DNA from: Gemmatimonadota bacterium
GTDB lineage: Bacteria > Gemmatimonadota > Gemmatimonadetes > Gemmatimonadales > GWC2-71-9
Assembly: GCA_003222115.1 (NCBI GenBank)
Contig: QHUL01000072.1
Coordinates: 1-59,781, forward strand
Direction: 5' to 3'
DNA: 59,781 nt
Both the position numbers and the translations under genes were made by a program. Shown here in pieces: positions 43,595-53,811 of this stretch; the stretch's first letter is position 1; every line of letters starts with the position of its first letter. The notes beneath the pieces are model-generated. The model saw nothing but the letters and a program-made list of their open reading frames with translations, did no database searches and was not told the DNA's origin.

Positions 43595-44082
43595 GCAAGA
43601 GGGTCGCTGACTGTCTCAACGGCCTCCCGGACGACGCAGCGCGCGCGGCACTCGCCAAGTGCTGCGGCGCCCGACGCTGGGTAGAGCAGATGCTCCTGGC
43701 CCGCCCGTTCGCGCACGACGCGGCGCTGTTCGAGGCCGCCGAGCGCGGCTGGTGGGCGTTGGGGCGCGAGGACTGGCTCGAGGCCTTCAGGAAGCACCCG
43801 CGGATCGGCGAGCGGACGGCGGAACAGTGGTCGCGCCGCGAGCAGGCCGGCATGGACACGGCGGCCGCCGCGACGCGCGCGGCCCTCGCTCGGGGCAACC
43901 TCGCCTACAGCGAACGGTTCGGGTACCTGTTTCTGATCTGCGCCACCGGGAAGACGGCCGGCGAGATGCTCGGCGAACTGCAACGCCGCCTCGCGAACGA
44001 TCCGGCCACGGAGCTCCGGATCGCGGCGGGCGAGCAGATGAAGATCACCCGGCTCCGACTCGAGAAACTGGTGGTCCCATGA
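43591..44082 (+). CDS. uraD: OHCU decarboxylase
   Basis: Decarboxylates 2-oxo-4-hydroxy-4-carboxy-5-ureidoimidazoline to S-allantoin. The 163-residue all-helical protein has the active-site His in FRKHPRIGE, SRREQAGM and FGYLFLICATGK, all hallmark positions of the family. It is coupled by 4-nt overlaps to allantoicase upstream (GTGA) and HIU hydrolase downstream (ATGA). Confidence 0.95.
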   Translation: MSKRVADCLNGLPDDAARAALAKCCGARRWVEQMLLARPFAHDAALFEAAERGWWALGREDWLEAFRKHPRIGERTAEQWSRREQAGMDTAAAATRAALARGNLAYSERFGYLFLICATGKTAGEMLGELQRRLANDPATELRIAAGEQMKITRLRLEKLVVP

Positions 44083-44411
44083 CCGGAATCACGACCCACG
44101 TCCTCGACACGGCGCGGGGACGGCCCGCCGCTGGCGTGCCGGTGACGCTCGCGGTCCGCTCGGGGGACCGCTGGAGCGAGCTCGCCCGGGCCGCCACCGA
44201 TGCCGACGGGCGCGCCACGCTCCTGCCTGACCGCGCCGACGCCGGCGGGACGTACCGGTTGCGGTTCGAGATCGGAGAGTACTTCGCGGCCCAGCGAGTA
44301 GACGCCTTCTATCCCTACGTCGAGGTCGTCTTCACCATGCGGGACGACCACCGGCATCACGTGCCGCTACTCGTGAGCCCGTTCGGCTACACGACCTACC
44401 GCGGCAGCTAA
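44079..44411 (+). CDS. uraH: 5-hydroxyisourate hydrolase (transthyretin-like)
   Basis: Opens 5-hydroxyisourate to OHCU. The 110-residue protein is the length of the transthyretin-related family, with the opening THVLDTARGRPAAGVPV, the active-site histidine and Arg positions, and the diagnostic C-terminus SPFGYTTYRGS. It has no signal peptide. It acts before UraD in the pathway although encoded after it. Its ATG overlaps the uraD stop. Confidence 0.96.
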   Translation: MTGITTHVLDTARGRPAAGVPVTLAVRSGDRWSELARAATDADGRATLLPDRADAGGTYRLRFEIGEYFAAQRVDAFYPYVEVVFTMRDDHRHHVPLLVSPFGYTTYRGS

Positions 44412-44419
44412 GCGCCCGC

Positions 44420-45610
44420 GTGGACGCCAACCTCGGTCAGTGGCTCAACCTGGCGCTGCGCTGGGCCCACGTGATCGCGGGGGTCGCCTGGATCGGGACG
44501 TCGTTCTATTTCAACTGGCTGAACAGCCGGATCGCGCCGGCGGAGCGCCCCGAGCCGGGCGTTTCGGGCGAGCTGTGGTCAGTCCACGGCGGCGGGTTCT
44601 ATCGCGTCGTGAAGTACACGGTGGCCCCCGAGCGTCTGCCCGCCACGCTGCACTGGTTCAAATGGGAAGCGTACGCCACCTGGCTCACCGGCTTCGCGCT
44701 CCTCGTCCTGATCTACTACCTCGGCGCGGCGGCGTATCTCATCGACCCGCAGGTCGCGCGCCTCGGGGTGGGAGCGGCGATCGCCGTCGGGATCGGGTCG
44801 CTCGTCGCCGCCTGGCTCGTGTACGACGCGCTGTGCCGGTCGCCGCTCGGGCAGGCGCCCCTCGCCCTCGCCTCCGTGCTGTTCGTTCTCGGCACGATCC
44901 TCGCGTGGGCCCTGAGTGAGCTGCTCGCCCCCCGCGCGGCGTACATGCACGTCGGCGCAGCGCTCGGGACGATCATGGCGGCGAACGTGTTCCGCGTCAT
45001 CATCCCGTCCCAGCGGGAGATGGTCGCGGCCCTGACGCAGGGGCGCGCCCCCAACGCGACCCTCGGCAAGCAAGCCGCGCTGCGCTCACTCCACAACAAC
45101 TACTTCACCCTCCCCGTGCTGTTTATCATGGTGAGCGGCCACTATCCGGCGACCTACGGTCACCGGTTGAGCTGGTTGATCCTCGCGGGCCTGACGCTCG
45201 TGGGGGTGGCCACGCGGCACTGGTTCAATCTTCGGAACGAGGGCCGACCCAACGCATGGCTCCTCCCCGGGGCGGCGATCGCGATGCTGGCGCTCGCCCT
45301 CATCACGGCCCCGCGCGGCGGCGGCGCCGCGGCCGGCGGCGCCGGCGCCGCAGCATTCGCCGACGTGCGCTTGGTCGTGGCGCGCCGTTGCGCACCGTGC
45401 CACTCCGCAGCGCCCACCACACCGGGGCTCGCCGCCGCGCCCGCCGGCGTCGCGTTCGACACGCCGCAGGAGATCCGCGACCAGGCCGCGCGGATTCTCG
45501 TCGTGGCCGTGGAGACGCGAACGATGCCGCTCGGCAACGTCACGGGAATGACGGAACAGGAGCGGGACCTGTTAGCTCGCTGGATCCGGGATGGGGCGCG
45601 GTTCCACTAG
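44420..45610 (+). CDS. puuD: membrane-bound urate oxidase with C-terminal cytochrome c domain (PuuD type)
   Basis: Oxidises urate to 5-hydroxyisourate and passes electrons to the respiratory chain, so no H2O2 is made. The 396-residue protein has about seven hydrophobic helices in the N-terminal 300 residues, with WAHVIAGVAWIGTSFYFNWL and the conserved LHNNYFTLPVLFIMVSGHYP. The C-terminal domain has the heme-binding CAPCH and a late Met (TMPLGN) as axial ligand. It starts at GTG, 8 nt after uraH. Its stop shares the CTAG palindrome with the stop of the convergent xanthine dehydrogenase FAD-subunit gene. Confidence 0.93.
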   Translation: MDANLGQWLNLALRWAHVIAGVAWIGTSFYFNWLNSRIAPAERPEPGVSGELWSVHGGGFYRVVKYTVAPERLPATLHWFKWEAYATWLTGFALLVLIYYLGAAAYLIDPQVARLGVGAAIAVGIGSLVAAWLVYDALCRSPLGQAPLALASVLFVLGTILAWALSELLAPRAAYMHVGAALGTIMAANVFRVIIPSQREMVAALTQGRAPNATLGKQAALRSLHNNYFTLPVLFIMVSGHYPATYGHRLSWLILAGLTLVGVATRHWFNLRNEGRPNAWLLPGAAIAMLALALITAPRGGGAAAGGAGAAAFADVRLVVARRCAPCHSAAPTTPGLAAAPAGVAFDTPQEIRDQAARILVVAVETRTMPLGNVTGMTEQERDLLARWIRDGARFH

Positions 45611-46440
45611 GCGCGCCAGCCGCATGCCTCCCGCAGCTCATAGTAGAGGACCCGCGCCATCACGCGCTTGCGGTACGCGGCCGTCGAGCGGATGTCGTCG
45701 ATGGGCGACACGTCGCGAGCGATCGCGGGCAGGAGGTCGTCGGGACCGCGGACAGGGGCCCCCTCTTCCAGCAGCCGCTCGATCGTCGGACAGCGGCGAA
45801 TCGTGGGTGCCATGCTGGCGGCCACGACGCGCCAACCCGCGGCGGCGCGCGTGATCGCGAGGCCCACCTTGGCGATCGCCTGGGCGCGCCGGGAGCCTAC
45901 CTTCACGAACTTCTGAACGGAGTAGGGCCGCCGCGGCAGCCGGATGGCGACGACGAGCTGGTCGGGCCGCCGCCGCATTTCCTTGTAGCCCGTGTAGAAG
46001 CGGTCCAACGGCACCTCCTCCCGGCCGCGCAGCGACTCCAGCTCGACGACCGCGTCGTACGCCATGAGCACGGGCACGCCGTCCGCCGCGGGCGATGCGT
46101 TCACGATGTTGCCCGCCCATGTGCCGCGCACCTGGATCTGAATCGCCCCGACCTGGCGCGCTGCCGCGACCAACAGCGGGAACTCCTGGCGCACGCGAAC
46201 GTCCCGGATCACGTCCCAATAGCTCGTGAGGCCGCCCAGCACGAGCTCGTCCCCGGTCCAACGCAGCGGTCGGAGCCCAGCGAGCCCGGAGAGGTCGACG
46301 TAGGTCTTCCGGTGGTCCTCCAGCCGCCCGGGCCATGAGACGAGGAGATCGGTGGCGCCGGCGATAGGCACCGCGTCGCCGTCCGCGGCGGCCAGCATCT
46401 CCAGCGCATCTCGTTCGCTCCCGGGAAGCAGGACCGTCAC
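45607..46440 (-). CDS. xanthine dehydrogenase, FAD-binding subunit
   Basis: The 277-residue CoxM/XdhB-type flavin subunit. The FAD-binding loops AGATDLLVSW near the N-terminus and QVRGTWAGNIVNASPAADG (about 104-122) are recognisable, followed by the C-terminal CO_deh_flav_C fold (KFVKVGSRRAQAIAKVGLAI). It passes electrons from the 2Fe-2S subunit to the final acceptor. The GTG start overlaps the stop of the 2Fe-2S gene. It is last in the operon Mo > FeS > FAD. Confidence 0.92.
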   Translation of the reverse strand: MTVLLPGSERDALEMLAAADGDAVPIAGATDLLVSWPGRLEDHRKTYVDLSGLAGLRPLRWTGDELVLGGLTSYWDVIRDVRVRQEFPLLVAAARQVGAIQIQVRGTWAGNIVNASPAADGVPVLMAYDAVVELESLRGREEVPLDRFYTGYKEMRRRPDQLVVAIRLPRRPYSVQKFVKVGSRRAQAIAKVGLAITRAAAGWRVVAASMAPTIRRCPTIERLLEEGAPVRGPDDLLPAIARDVSPIDDIRSTAAYRKRVMARVLYYELREACGWRA

Positions 46441-46898
46441 GCCGACCCTCGCTCGCCCAGGACCGCGCCGATCGAGTCCACGATTCCGTCGTAGCCGGTA
46501 CAGCGGCACAGGTTGCCGGCCATCAGCTCGCGCAACGTGTGGGTCCCGAGCAGCTCGGGATGGTCGCGGATCCACCACGCCGTCATCACCACCCCCGGCG
46601 TGCAGGCGCCGCACTGGGTGGCGCCGCCCCGGGCGAACGGCTCGAGCGCCGGTGGGTCGAGCGACTCGACCGTGTCCACACGTCGGCCGCGCACCTGGTA
46701 GGTCGGGACGAGGCACGAGTCGACGGGGAGGCCGTCGAGATGGACTGTGCAGGCGCCGCACTCACCTTCGCCGCAGCCCTCCTTCGTGCCCGTAAGCCCG
46801 AGGCGGTAGCGCAGGGTGTCGAGCAGCCGCTCGGCGGAGTCGACGTCTACGGAAACGGGCGAGCCGTTGAGGGTGAATGCGATCGAGATTGCGGTCAC
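46437..46898 (-). CDS. xanthine dehydrogenase, 2Fe-2S subunit
   Basis: A 153-residue protein with two [2Fe-2S] domains: the plant-ferredoxin-type CGEGECGACTVHLDG with a fourth Cys in DSCLVP, and the all-helical domain with QCGACTPG and LCRCTGY. All eight Cys are present. I chose GTG 46898 (VTAISIAF), which has GAGGG a few nt upstream. An ATG at 46937 would add 13 residues, but those are translated from a TCCGCA-type repeat, so it is unlikely. It transfers electrons from the Mo site to FAD. Confidence 0.92.
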   Translation of the reverse strand: MTAISIAFTLNGSPVSVDVDSAERLLDTLRYRLGLTGTKEGCGEGECGACTVHLDGLPVDSCLVPTYQVRGRRVDTVESLDPPALEPFARGGATQCGACTPGVVMTAWWIRDHPELLGTHTLRELMAGNLCRCTGYDGIVDSIGAVLGERGSA

Positions 46899-46942
46899 GA
46901 CACCCTCACTCCGCACTCCGCAATCCGAAATCCGCAATCGCC
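46899..46942. repeat. TCCGCA short-unit repeat, supplies the end of the xanthine dehydrogenase Mo-subunit gene
   Basis: Units such as ACTCCGC, ACTCCGCA, ATCCGAA and ATCCGCA stand between the 2Fe-2S gene start and the Mo-subunit gene. They are related to the array at 14773-14905. On the minus strand the units are read as the final codons of the Mo subunit (ADFGLRSAE, stop). Confidence 0.7.
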
Positions 46943-49110
46943 ATCAGGCGCTCCGGGGTCAGTGGGACCGCGCGCGGGTCCGCCCCCGTCGCCGCAGCGA
47001 CCGCGTTGAGGACGGCTGGCGCGGGCCCGTCGATAGGCAGCTCGCCCAGGCCCTTCGCGCCCTGCGCTCCATGAGGATAGGGGTTCTCGAGAAACGCCAC
47101 ATGGATCGGCGGGACGTCGTCGCTCGTGGGGATGAGATAGTTGGTCAACTGGTTGTTGATCATCGCCCCATCGCGGAACTTGCACTCCTCCATTAGCGCC
47201 CAACCGATGCCTTGCACCACGCCACCCTGGACCTGCCCGCGCGCCAGGGTCTCGTTCAACACCTTGCCCACCTCTTGCACGGCGACGAAGCCGGTCACGC
47301 GCGTGGAGTAGGTCGCGAGGTCCACCTCGACCTCGGCCACGTAGGTCGCCCAGGCGAACGCGCCGTACGCGTCGCCGCGATAATTCGCGTCGTCCCACGA
47401 GATCCCGGGCGGTCGCTCGTACACCGCGTCACCGACAAGGCGCTCGGCCGCGTGCTCCCGATGCCACCGCACGATCGCCGCCCGGAGCGACGCGCCCCGG
47501 ACGGCCGCGTCGACCTCGAGCCGGCTGCGAAGGTCATCGCACGCCCGTTCGATCAGGCGGCCGACGACCATCGTCGTGCGTGACGCGACCGTGGGCCCGC
47601 TGTTCGGGACCCGCCCCGTGTCCGCCTCGGCGATCGCGACGTCCTGGGGCGCGAACCCCAGCCGCTCCGCCGCGATCTGCGTGAACACCGTGAGCGTGCC
47701 CTGCCCCATCTCGATGTTCGCGGTCAGTACTTCGACCCGACCGTCCGCGAGGCCCGCGACACGAACCCGCGAGTTGAGGTGCACCTCCCCCCCACCCGTG
47801 AACCCCGCACCGTGGTAGAACGCGGCGAGACCGATGCCGCGCCGCTGCGCCGCGTGCGTCTCGTTGAACGCGGCGTGCGCCCGCCGCTTCGCCCGGTAGT
47901 CCGATAGCTCGAGCGCGCGCTCCAGCACCGCCACCCGGTCCGTGCCGTCGCGGATCACCTGCCCCGTGGCGGTGGTCTGCCCGTCCCGGAGCAGGTTGAT
48001 CCGCCGCAGCTCGACGGGATCGATCTCGAGCGTCCGCGCGATCACGTCCATGTGCCGCTCGCACGCGAACAGTGTTTGCGGTGCGCCAAACCCGCGGAAC
48101 GCCCCGAAGGGCACCGCGTTCGTGAACATCACGCGACCTGCGATGCGCACGTTGTCGCAGGAGTAAGGGCCAGCGGCGTGAATGATGCCGCGGGACAGCA
48201 CGACGGGCGAGAGCGTCACATACGCGCCGCCGTCGAGGACGACCTCGAGGTCCTGGGCGAGGAGCCGACCGTCGCGCGTGAGCCCCGTGCGGTGGCGCAC
48301 CCAGGACGGATGCCGTTTGGTCGTCGCCGCCATGTCCTCGCCTCGGTCGTACACGATCTTCACCGGGCGACCCGCCTTGAGCGCGAGTAGCGCCGCATGC
48401 AGCGCGATGTCGGAGGGATACTCCTCCTTGCCGCCGAAGCCGCCACCCGTGGGCGTCTGGATCACCCGGACTCGGGACTCATCGCGGGCGAGGGCGTGCT
48501 TGAGGGCGCTGAGCACGTAGTACGGGCACTGCATCGAGCCCTTCACCACGAGCACCTGGTCCTCGAGCCAGGCGATCATCCCCTGGGTCTCGAGGTAGAC
48601 ATGCTCCTGCGCACCGGTCTCGTAGGTCCCGGAGACGACGACCGGCGCTTGCGCCAAGGCCCGCTCCACGTCGCCCTTCTCAATCTTCAGGCGCTTGAGG
48701 ACGTTGTCGCGGCCGTACTGGATCTGGTCGGGGCGCGGCGGGACGCGGAAGTCGAGCACAGGCGGCTCGGGAGCGACCACCACCTCGACGGCACGAACGG
48801 CCCGGCGCAGCCCCTCGCGCGAGCGGTGGCCGAGGAGGACCACGGGCTCGTGCACATGACGCACGTATCCCGCGGCGAGGACCGGCTGATCGCGCTCGAT
48901 GAGGATGACTTCGTTGGGGCCCGGGATGTCGCGGTGATCGACGATCACAAACGCGGACCAGTCGACGTCCGCTCCGAACCGGACGGCGGTGACGCGGCCC
49001 CGGGGCACGGGGCTCCGCACTGTCATTCCCCACAAGAAGTCGTCGAGCGGCAGATCGTCCACGTACCGCTCGCGGCCGGTCAGCTTGGCGAGGCCTTCGC
49101 GACGGTGCAT
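46906..49110 (-). CDS. xanthine dehydrogenase, molybdopterin-binding subunit
   Basis: Hydroxylates hypoxanthine/xanthine to urate at the Mo centre. The 734-residue protein has an aldehyde-oxidase/xanthine-dehydrogenase a/b hammerhead at about 1-110 (GRERYVDDLPL). The Mo-binding domain carries QEHVYLETQG, TGGGFGGKEEYP, AFRGFGAPQTLFACE and, near the C-terminus, GAKGLGELP with the catalytic Glu. Purine specificity is inferred from the neighbouring urate genes. The ATG has AGGAA 4 nt upstream. The last nine residues come from a short repeat, so the ancestral stop may have been lost. It meets the subtilase terminator 59 nt upstream. Confidence 0.92.
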   Translation of the reverse strand: MHRREGLAKLTGRERYVDDLPLDDFLWGMTVRSPVPRGRVTAVRFGADVDWSAFVIVDHRDIPGPNEVILIERDQPVLAAGYVRHVHEPVVLLGHRSREGLRRAVRAVEVVVAPEPPVLDFRVPPRPDQIQYGRDNVLKRLKIEKGDVERALAQAPVVVSGTYETGAQEHVYLETQGMIAWLEDQVLVVKGSMQCPYYVLSALKHALARDESRVRVIQTPTGGGFGGKEEYPSDIALHAALLALKAGRPVKIVYDRGEDMAATTKRHPSWVRHRTGLTRDGRLLAQDLEVVLDGGAYVTLSPVVLSRGIIHAAGPYSCDNVRIAGRVMFTNAVPFGAFRGFGAPQTLFACERHMDVIARTLEIDPVELRRINLLRDGQTTATGQVIRDGTDRVAVLERALELSDYRAKRRAHAAFNETHAAQRRGIGLAAFYHGAGFTGGGEVHLNSRVRVAGLADGRVEVLTANIEMGQGTLTVFTQIAAERLGFAPQDVAIAEADTGRVPNSGPTVASRTTMVVGRLIERACDDLRSRLEVDAAVRGASLRAAIVRWHREHAAERLVGDAVYERPPGISWDDANYRGDAYGAFAWATYVAEVEVDLATYSTRVTGFVAVQEVGKVLNETLARGQVQGGVVQGIGWALMEECKFRDGAMINNQLTNYLIPTSDDVPPIHVAFLENPYPHGAQGAKGLGELPIDGPAPAVLNAVAAATGADPRAVPLTPERLMAIADFGLRSAE

Positions 49111-49164
49111 GGGTTCCTATTGTGCTCGGGCGCGCGCAAAACAGCAATGCTGCTCGTTCCGTAG

Positions 49165-49250
49165 ACGACTCGAGCCGCCCGGGGGGCGGCTCGAGATCCG
49201 CAAAACTCCCGTGACGATCAGCGTTTCACGGCGTTCACCGCCGCAAGCGC
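49165..49250 (-). repeat. right 86-bp direct repeat: native 3' end of the subtilase gene
   Basis: Same sequence as 40297-40382 except one base (G for C at the CCC[C/G]TGAC position). It comprises the last ten codons and stop of the subtilase gene (stop at 49218-49220) and 53 nt of 3' flank including the terminator hairpin. It is the right border of the purine block. Confidence 0.9.
49169..49195 (-). terminator. terminator hairpin behind the subtilase gene
   Basis: An 11-bp perfect stem CTCGAGCCGCC/GGCGGCTCGAG with a 5-nt loop starts 22 nt after the subtilase stop on the minus strand. The downstream sequence TCGTCT is only weakly U-rich. It separates the subtilase transcript from the xanthine dehydrogenase operon on the same strand. 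Confidence 0.6.
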
Positions 49251-50711
49251 ATCGAGGTATCCCGCGCCGACCTCCCACGTCGCGTAGCCCGGGAGCGGTC
49301 GCGCCGTGTTGACGATCGCGGCGGCCACCTGGTCGGGACTGAGCTTGCCCCCCGCCGCCTGCTGCATCAGGGCCACGACGCCCACCACATGCGGCGTCGC
49401 CATGGACGTGCCGGACGCGCACGTGTAGTACGGCTCGTTCGCCGTGCTGATGGCGCAGCTGCTCGTCAGGTCGAAGTCGTGGTTCGCGTCGAGGGCGTTG
49501 AGCACGGTCCCGGTGGAGGCACGTGTCGAAACGATGTGGACGCCGGGAGCCGTGATGTCCGGGTGGTACATCGGATCGCCCGGGACCCCACGCGAGGAGA
49601 AGTCGGCGAGCCAGGCCGGCCGGTTCTGGCCCGTTTGGTCGGCGCAGTGGATCGCCGAGTTCGTAGGATCCGGGGAAACCAGCTTGCACCCCGCCGCCAC
49701 GCCGATGACCCAGGGCGCCACGCTGTAGGGGTTGAGGGTGTTCTGATCCGGCCCGTCGTTCCCCGCCGCGAACACGACGGTGACGCCCTTGTCGTGCACC
49801 TTCTTCGAGGCCTTGTTGATCGGGTCCTTGGGATCGAACGCTCCGCTCGTTCCCCACGAGTTGTTGACGACCTTGATGTTGTAGACCTGCTGGTGATCGA
49901 GGATGTAATCGAATCCCGCGAGCGCCCAGAAGATGAAGAGGATGTCCCCGGTGCCGATGCCGACGACGTTCGCGCCGGGCGCGACCCCCTTGTAATAGCC
50001 GCCCGAGGCCGTGCCGAGCGCGGCCGTGATGCCGGCGACGTGGGTGCCGTGGCCCACGGACGTCTCGCTGTTCGGCAGGTTCTCGACGAACAGGTCGGCT
50101 CCCTGCTTCAACGGCTTCGGGGTCGGTCCCTTGAACGTCACCACATCGCTCAGGTTGAAGATCACCTTGATGTTCTGGATGGTATGGTCAGGATAGTGCA
50201 CGTCGGGGTTGTACAGCCCGTCGATCCCGCTGTCGAGGATCGCGATGCCCATCCCCTTCCCGGTGACGCCCGAGGCCTGCACGGCGTCCGCCCGGATCGT
50301 GGGGACGCTCTCGTGCAAGAGCCACAGACCGGACCCCGGGTGGCCGTAGTAGGTGAGCGGTCTGTTCAGGTAGATGCCCTGCACTCCGGGCACGGCCGCC
50401 ATGGCGTTCACTTGCGCCGGGGTGGCGAGGGCGGCGAGCAGCTCAAAGTTCCTGAACTGGACCACGCCCGCGCCGAGGTCGAGCAGTGCGCTCGTAACGG
50501 CGTCGCGAGTCGTCGCCGTCTCGTCGTAGTTGACGATCACTTCGAGGCTAGTGGTCGGGCCGGCGGTCGCGAGCGCCGCCGAGAGCGCCGCGTCGAACAG
50601 GGAGGATTGCGAAGTCAGGTAGGCGGGTCGCGTCGGCGCCGCGACCTCGCGCGGGTTGTCGCACGCGGCGGCCGCGCAGACCAGCGCGGCGACGGGCAGC
50701 CAGCGTCTCAT
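49218..50711 (-). CDS. S8 subtilisin-like serine protease, lipoprotein
   Basis: A 497-residue secreted protease. A lipobox (VCAAAAC, Cys17) precedes an I9-type propeptide (about 30-125) and the S8 domain with Asp in GMGIAILDSGIDG, His in GHGTHVAGITAALG, the oxyanion Asn region VVFAAGNDG and Ser in SGTSMATPHVVG. All catalytic residues are present. The ATG at 50711 has GGAGG 8 nt upstream. Its 3' end is the site where the purine block begins, and the 86-bp duplication keeps the frame and stop intact. Confidence 0.94.
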   Translation of the reverse strand: MRRWLPVAALVCAAAACDNPREVAAPTRPAYLTSQSSLFDAALSAALATAGPTTSLEVIVNYDETATTRDAVTSALLDLGAGVVQFRNFELLAALATPAQVNAMAAVPGVQGIYLNRPLTYYGHPGSGLWLLHESVPTIRADAVQASGVTGKGMGIAILDSGIDGLYNPDVHYPDHTIQNIKVIFNLSDVVTFKGPTPKPLKQGADLFVENLPNSETSVGHGTHVAGITAALGTASGGYYKGVAPGANVVGIGTGDILFIFWALAGFDYILDHQQVYNIKVVNNSWGTSGAFDPKDPINKASKKVHDKGVTVVFAAGNDGPDQNTLNPYSVAPWVIGVAAGCKLVSPDPTNSAIHCADQTGQNRPAWLADFSSRGVPGDPMYHPDITAPGVHIVSTRASTGTVLNALDANHDFDLTSSCAISTANEPYYTCASGTSMATPHVVGVVALMQQAAGGKLSPDQVAAAIVNTARPLPGYATWEVGAGYLDALAAVNAVKR

Positions 50712-50974
50712 GAGTCCCTCCATCTTGGGTGGGCGATGCGGGCGCAACGGCCGTGCGGCCGAGGTTGCAAAACGGGTGCCCGACGCTGGTCGAGGCGGCC
50801 GGGCGGCCGGAGTGTGGCGCCGGCGCGACAGTCGCCGCCGTGCTTGCTGGCCCCGACGCGGGCGGGTACGTTAGCGCCGCGTTGTCCGAGCGCCCCGCCT
50901 GTCTGGCCGTCCGGCTTCAAGCGGCCACCTGGGCGTGGGCGCGGTCGTTTCGATCTCTGCCGGGAGCCCGTCGC
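50712..50974. other. intergenic region between subtilase and second Mo-hydroxylase operon
   Basis: 263 nt between divergent genes. An open frame runs through it into the 2Fe-2S gene from 50729, but it has no family sequence and no ribosome binding site, so I regard it as non-coding. It holds a promoter candidate for the plus strand and probably the subtilase promoter. Confidence 0.6.
50844..50872 (+). promoter_or_regulatory. candidate promoter of the second Mo-hydroxylase operon
   Basis: TTGCTG (50844-50849), a 17-nt spacer and TACGTT (50867-50872) lie about 100 nt before the GTG of the 2Fe-2S subunit gene. The -10 followed by AG resembles TAnnTTAG boxes before other genes in the window. Confidence 0.35.
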
Positions 50975-51453
50975 GTGGATCAGCAGGTGCCGATTGGCGT
51001 CACGGTCAACGGTGTGCGGCACGAGCGTGCCGTCGAGCCGCGGCTCTTGCTCTCCGACTTCCTGCGCCACGAGCTCGGCCTCACCGGAACGCACGTCGGA
51101 TGCGAGCACGGCGTGTGCGGCGCCTGCACCGTGCTGCTCGATGGCGACGCCGTGCGCTCGTGCCTGATCCTCGCGGTCCAGGCGGACGGGCACGAGCTGG
51201 TCACGGTGGAAGGGCTCGCCCCGCCCGGCGGGGGCGACGAGCTGCACCCGCTGCAGGCCGCCTTCCGCGAGGCCCACGGGCTGCAATGCGGCTTCTGCAC
51301 TCCCGGCTTTCTGATGACGCTCGTGCCGTTCCTGCGCGAGCACCCCCACCCGAGCGAGCCGGAGATCCGCGAGGCGCTCTCGGGCCATTTGTGCCGCTGC
51401 ACCGGCTACCAGGGCATCGTCGCCGCGGTGCGGCTCGCCGCCGGGTCCGCGCC

Positions 51454-51457
<4 letters not shown>
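50975..51457 (+). CDS. molybdenum hydroxylase, 2Fe-2S subunit (second set)
   Basis: A 160-residue CoxS-type protein with two [2Fe-2S] clusters: CEHGVCGACTVLLDG plus SCLIL, and QCGFCTPGFLMT plus HLCRCTGYQG. All eight Cys are in place. It begins at GTG 50975 with GGGAG 8 nt upstream. It is first in a + strand operon of small, large and medium subunits, each overlapping the next by 4 nt. It is clearly different in sequence from the 2Fe-2S subunit at 46437-46898, so the two sets are not a recent duplication. Confidence 0.93.

Positions 51458-53807
<2,350 letters not shown>

Positions 53808-53811
<4 letters not shown>

Larger units (their letters stand above)
40297..49250. other. purine-catabolism block bracketed by 86-bp direct repeats (candidate genomic island)
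   Basis: Nine genes for xanthine-to-ureidoglycolate breakdown plus one BKACE enzyme lie between the two near-identical repeats. The right repeat is the native 3' end of a chromosomal subtilase gene. The left repeat is the same tail without the gene. Elements that insert at a gene 3' end and carry a replacement tail leave exactly this pattern. No integrase, transposase or tRNA lies inside, and base composition does not obviously differ from the surroundings. A deletion/duplication history of tandem subtilase genes is the alternative. Confidence 0.5.

Noticed and set aside
46437-46937. ATG at 46937 as start of the 2Fe-2S subunit
   Set aside because: The added residues come from the TCCGCA repeat and match no ferredoxin N-terminus. 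GTG 46898 has a ribosome binding site and a normal family start.
40297-49250. Classical integrative element with integrase or insertion at a tRNA
   Set aside because: I found no integrase, resolvase, transposase or tRNA in or beside the block, so it is listed as a candidate island only.
50729-50974. N-terminal extension of the second 2Fe-2S subunit
   Set aside because: The 82 extra residues resemble no ferredoxin or targeting sequence and have no ribosome binding site. GTG 50975 follows GGGAG and fits the family.
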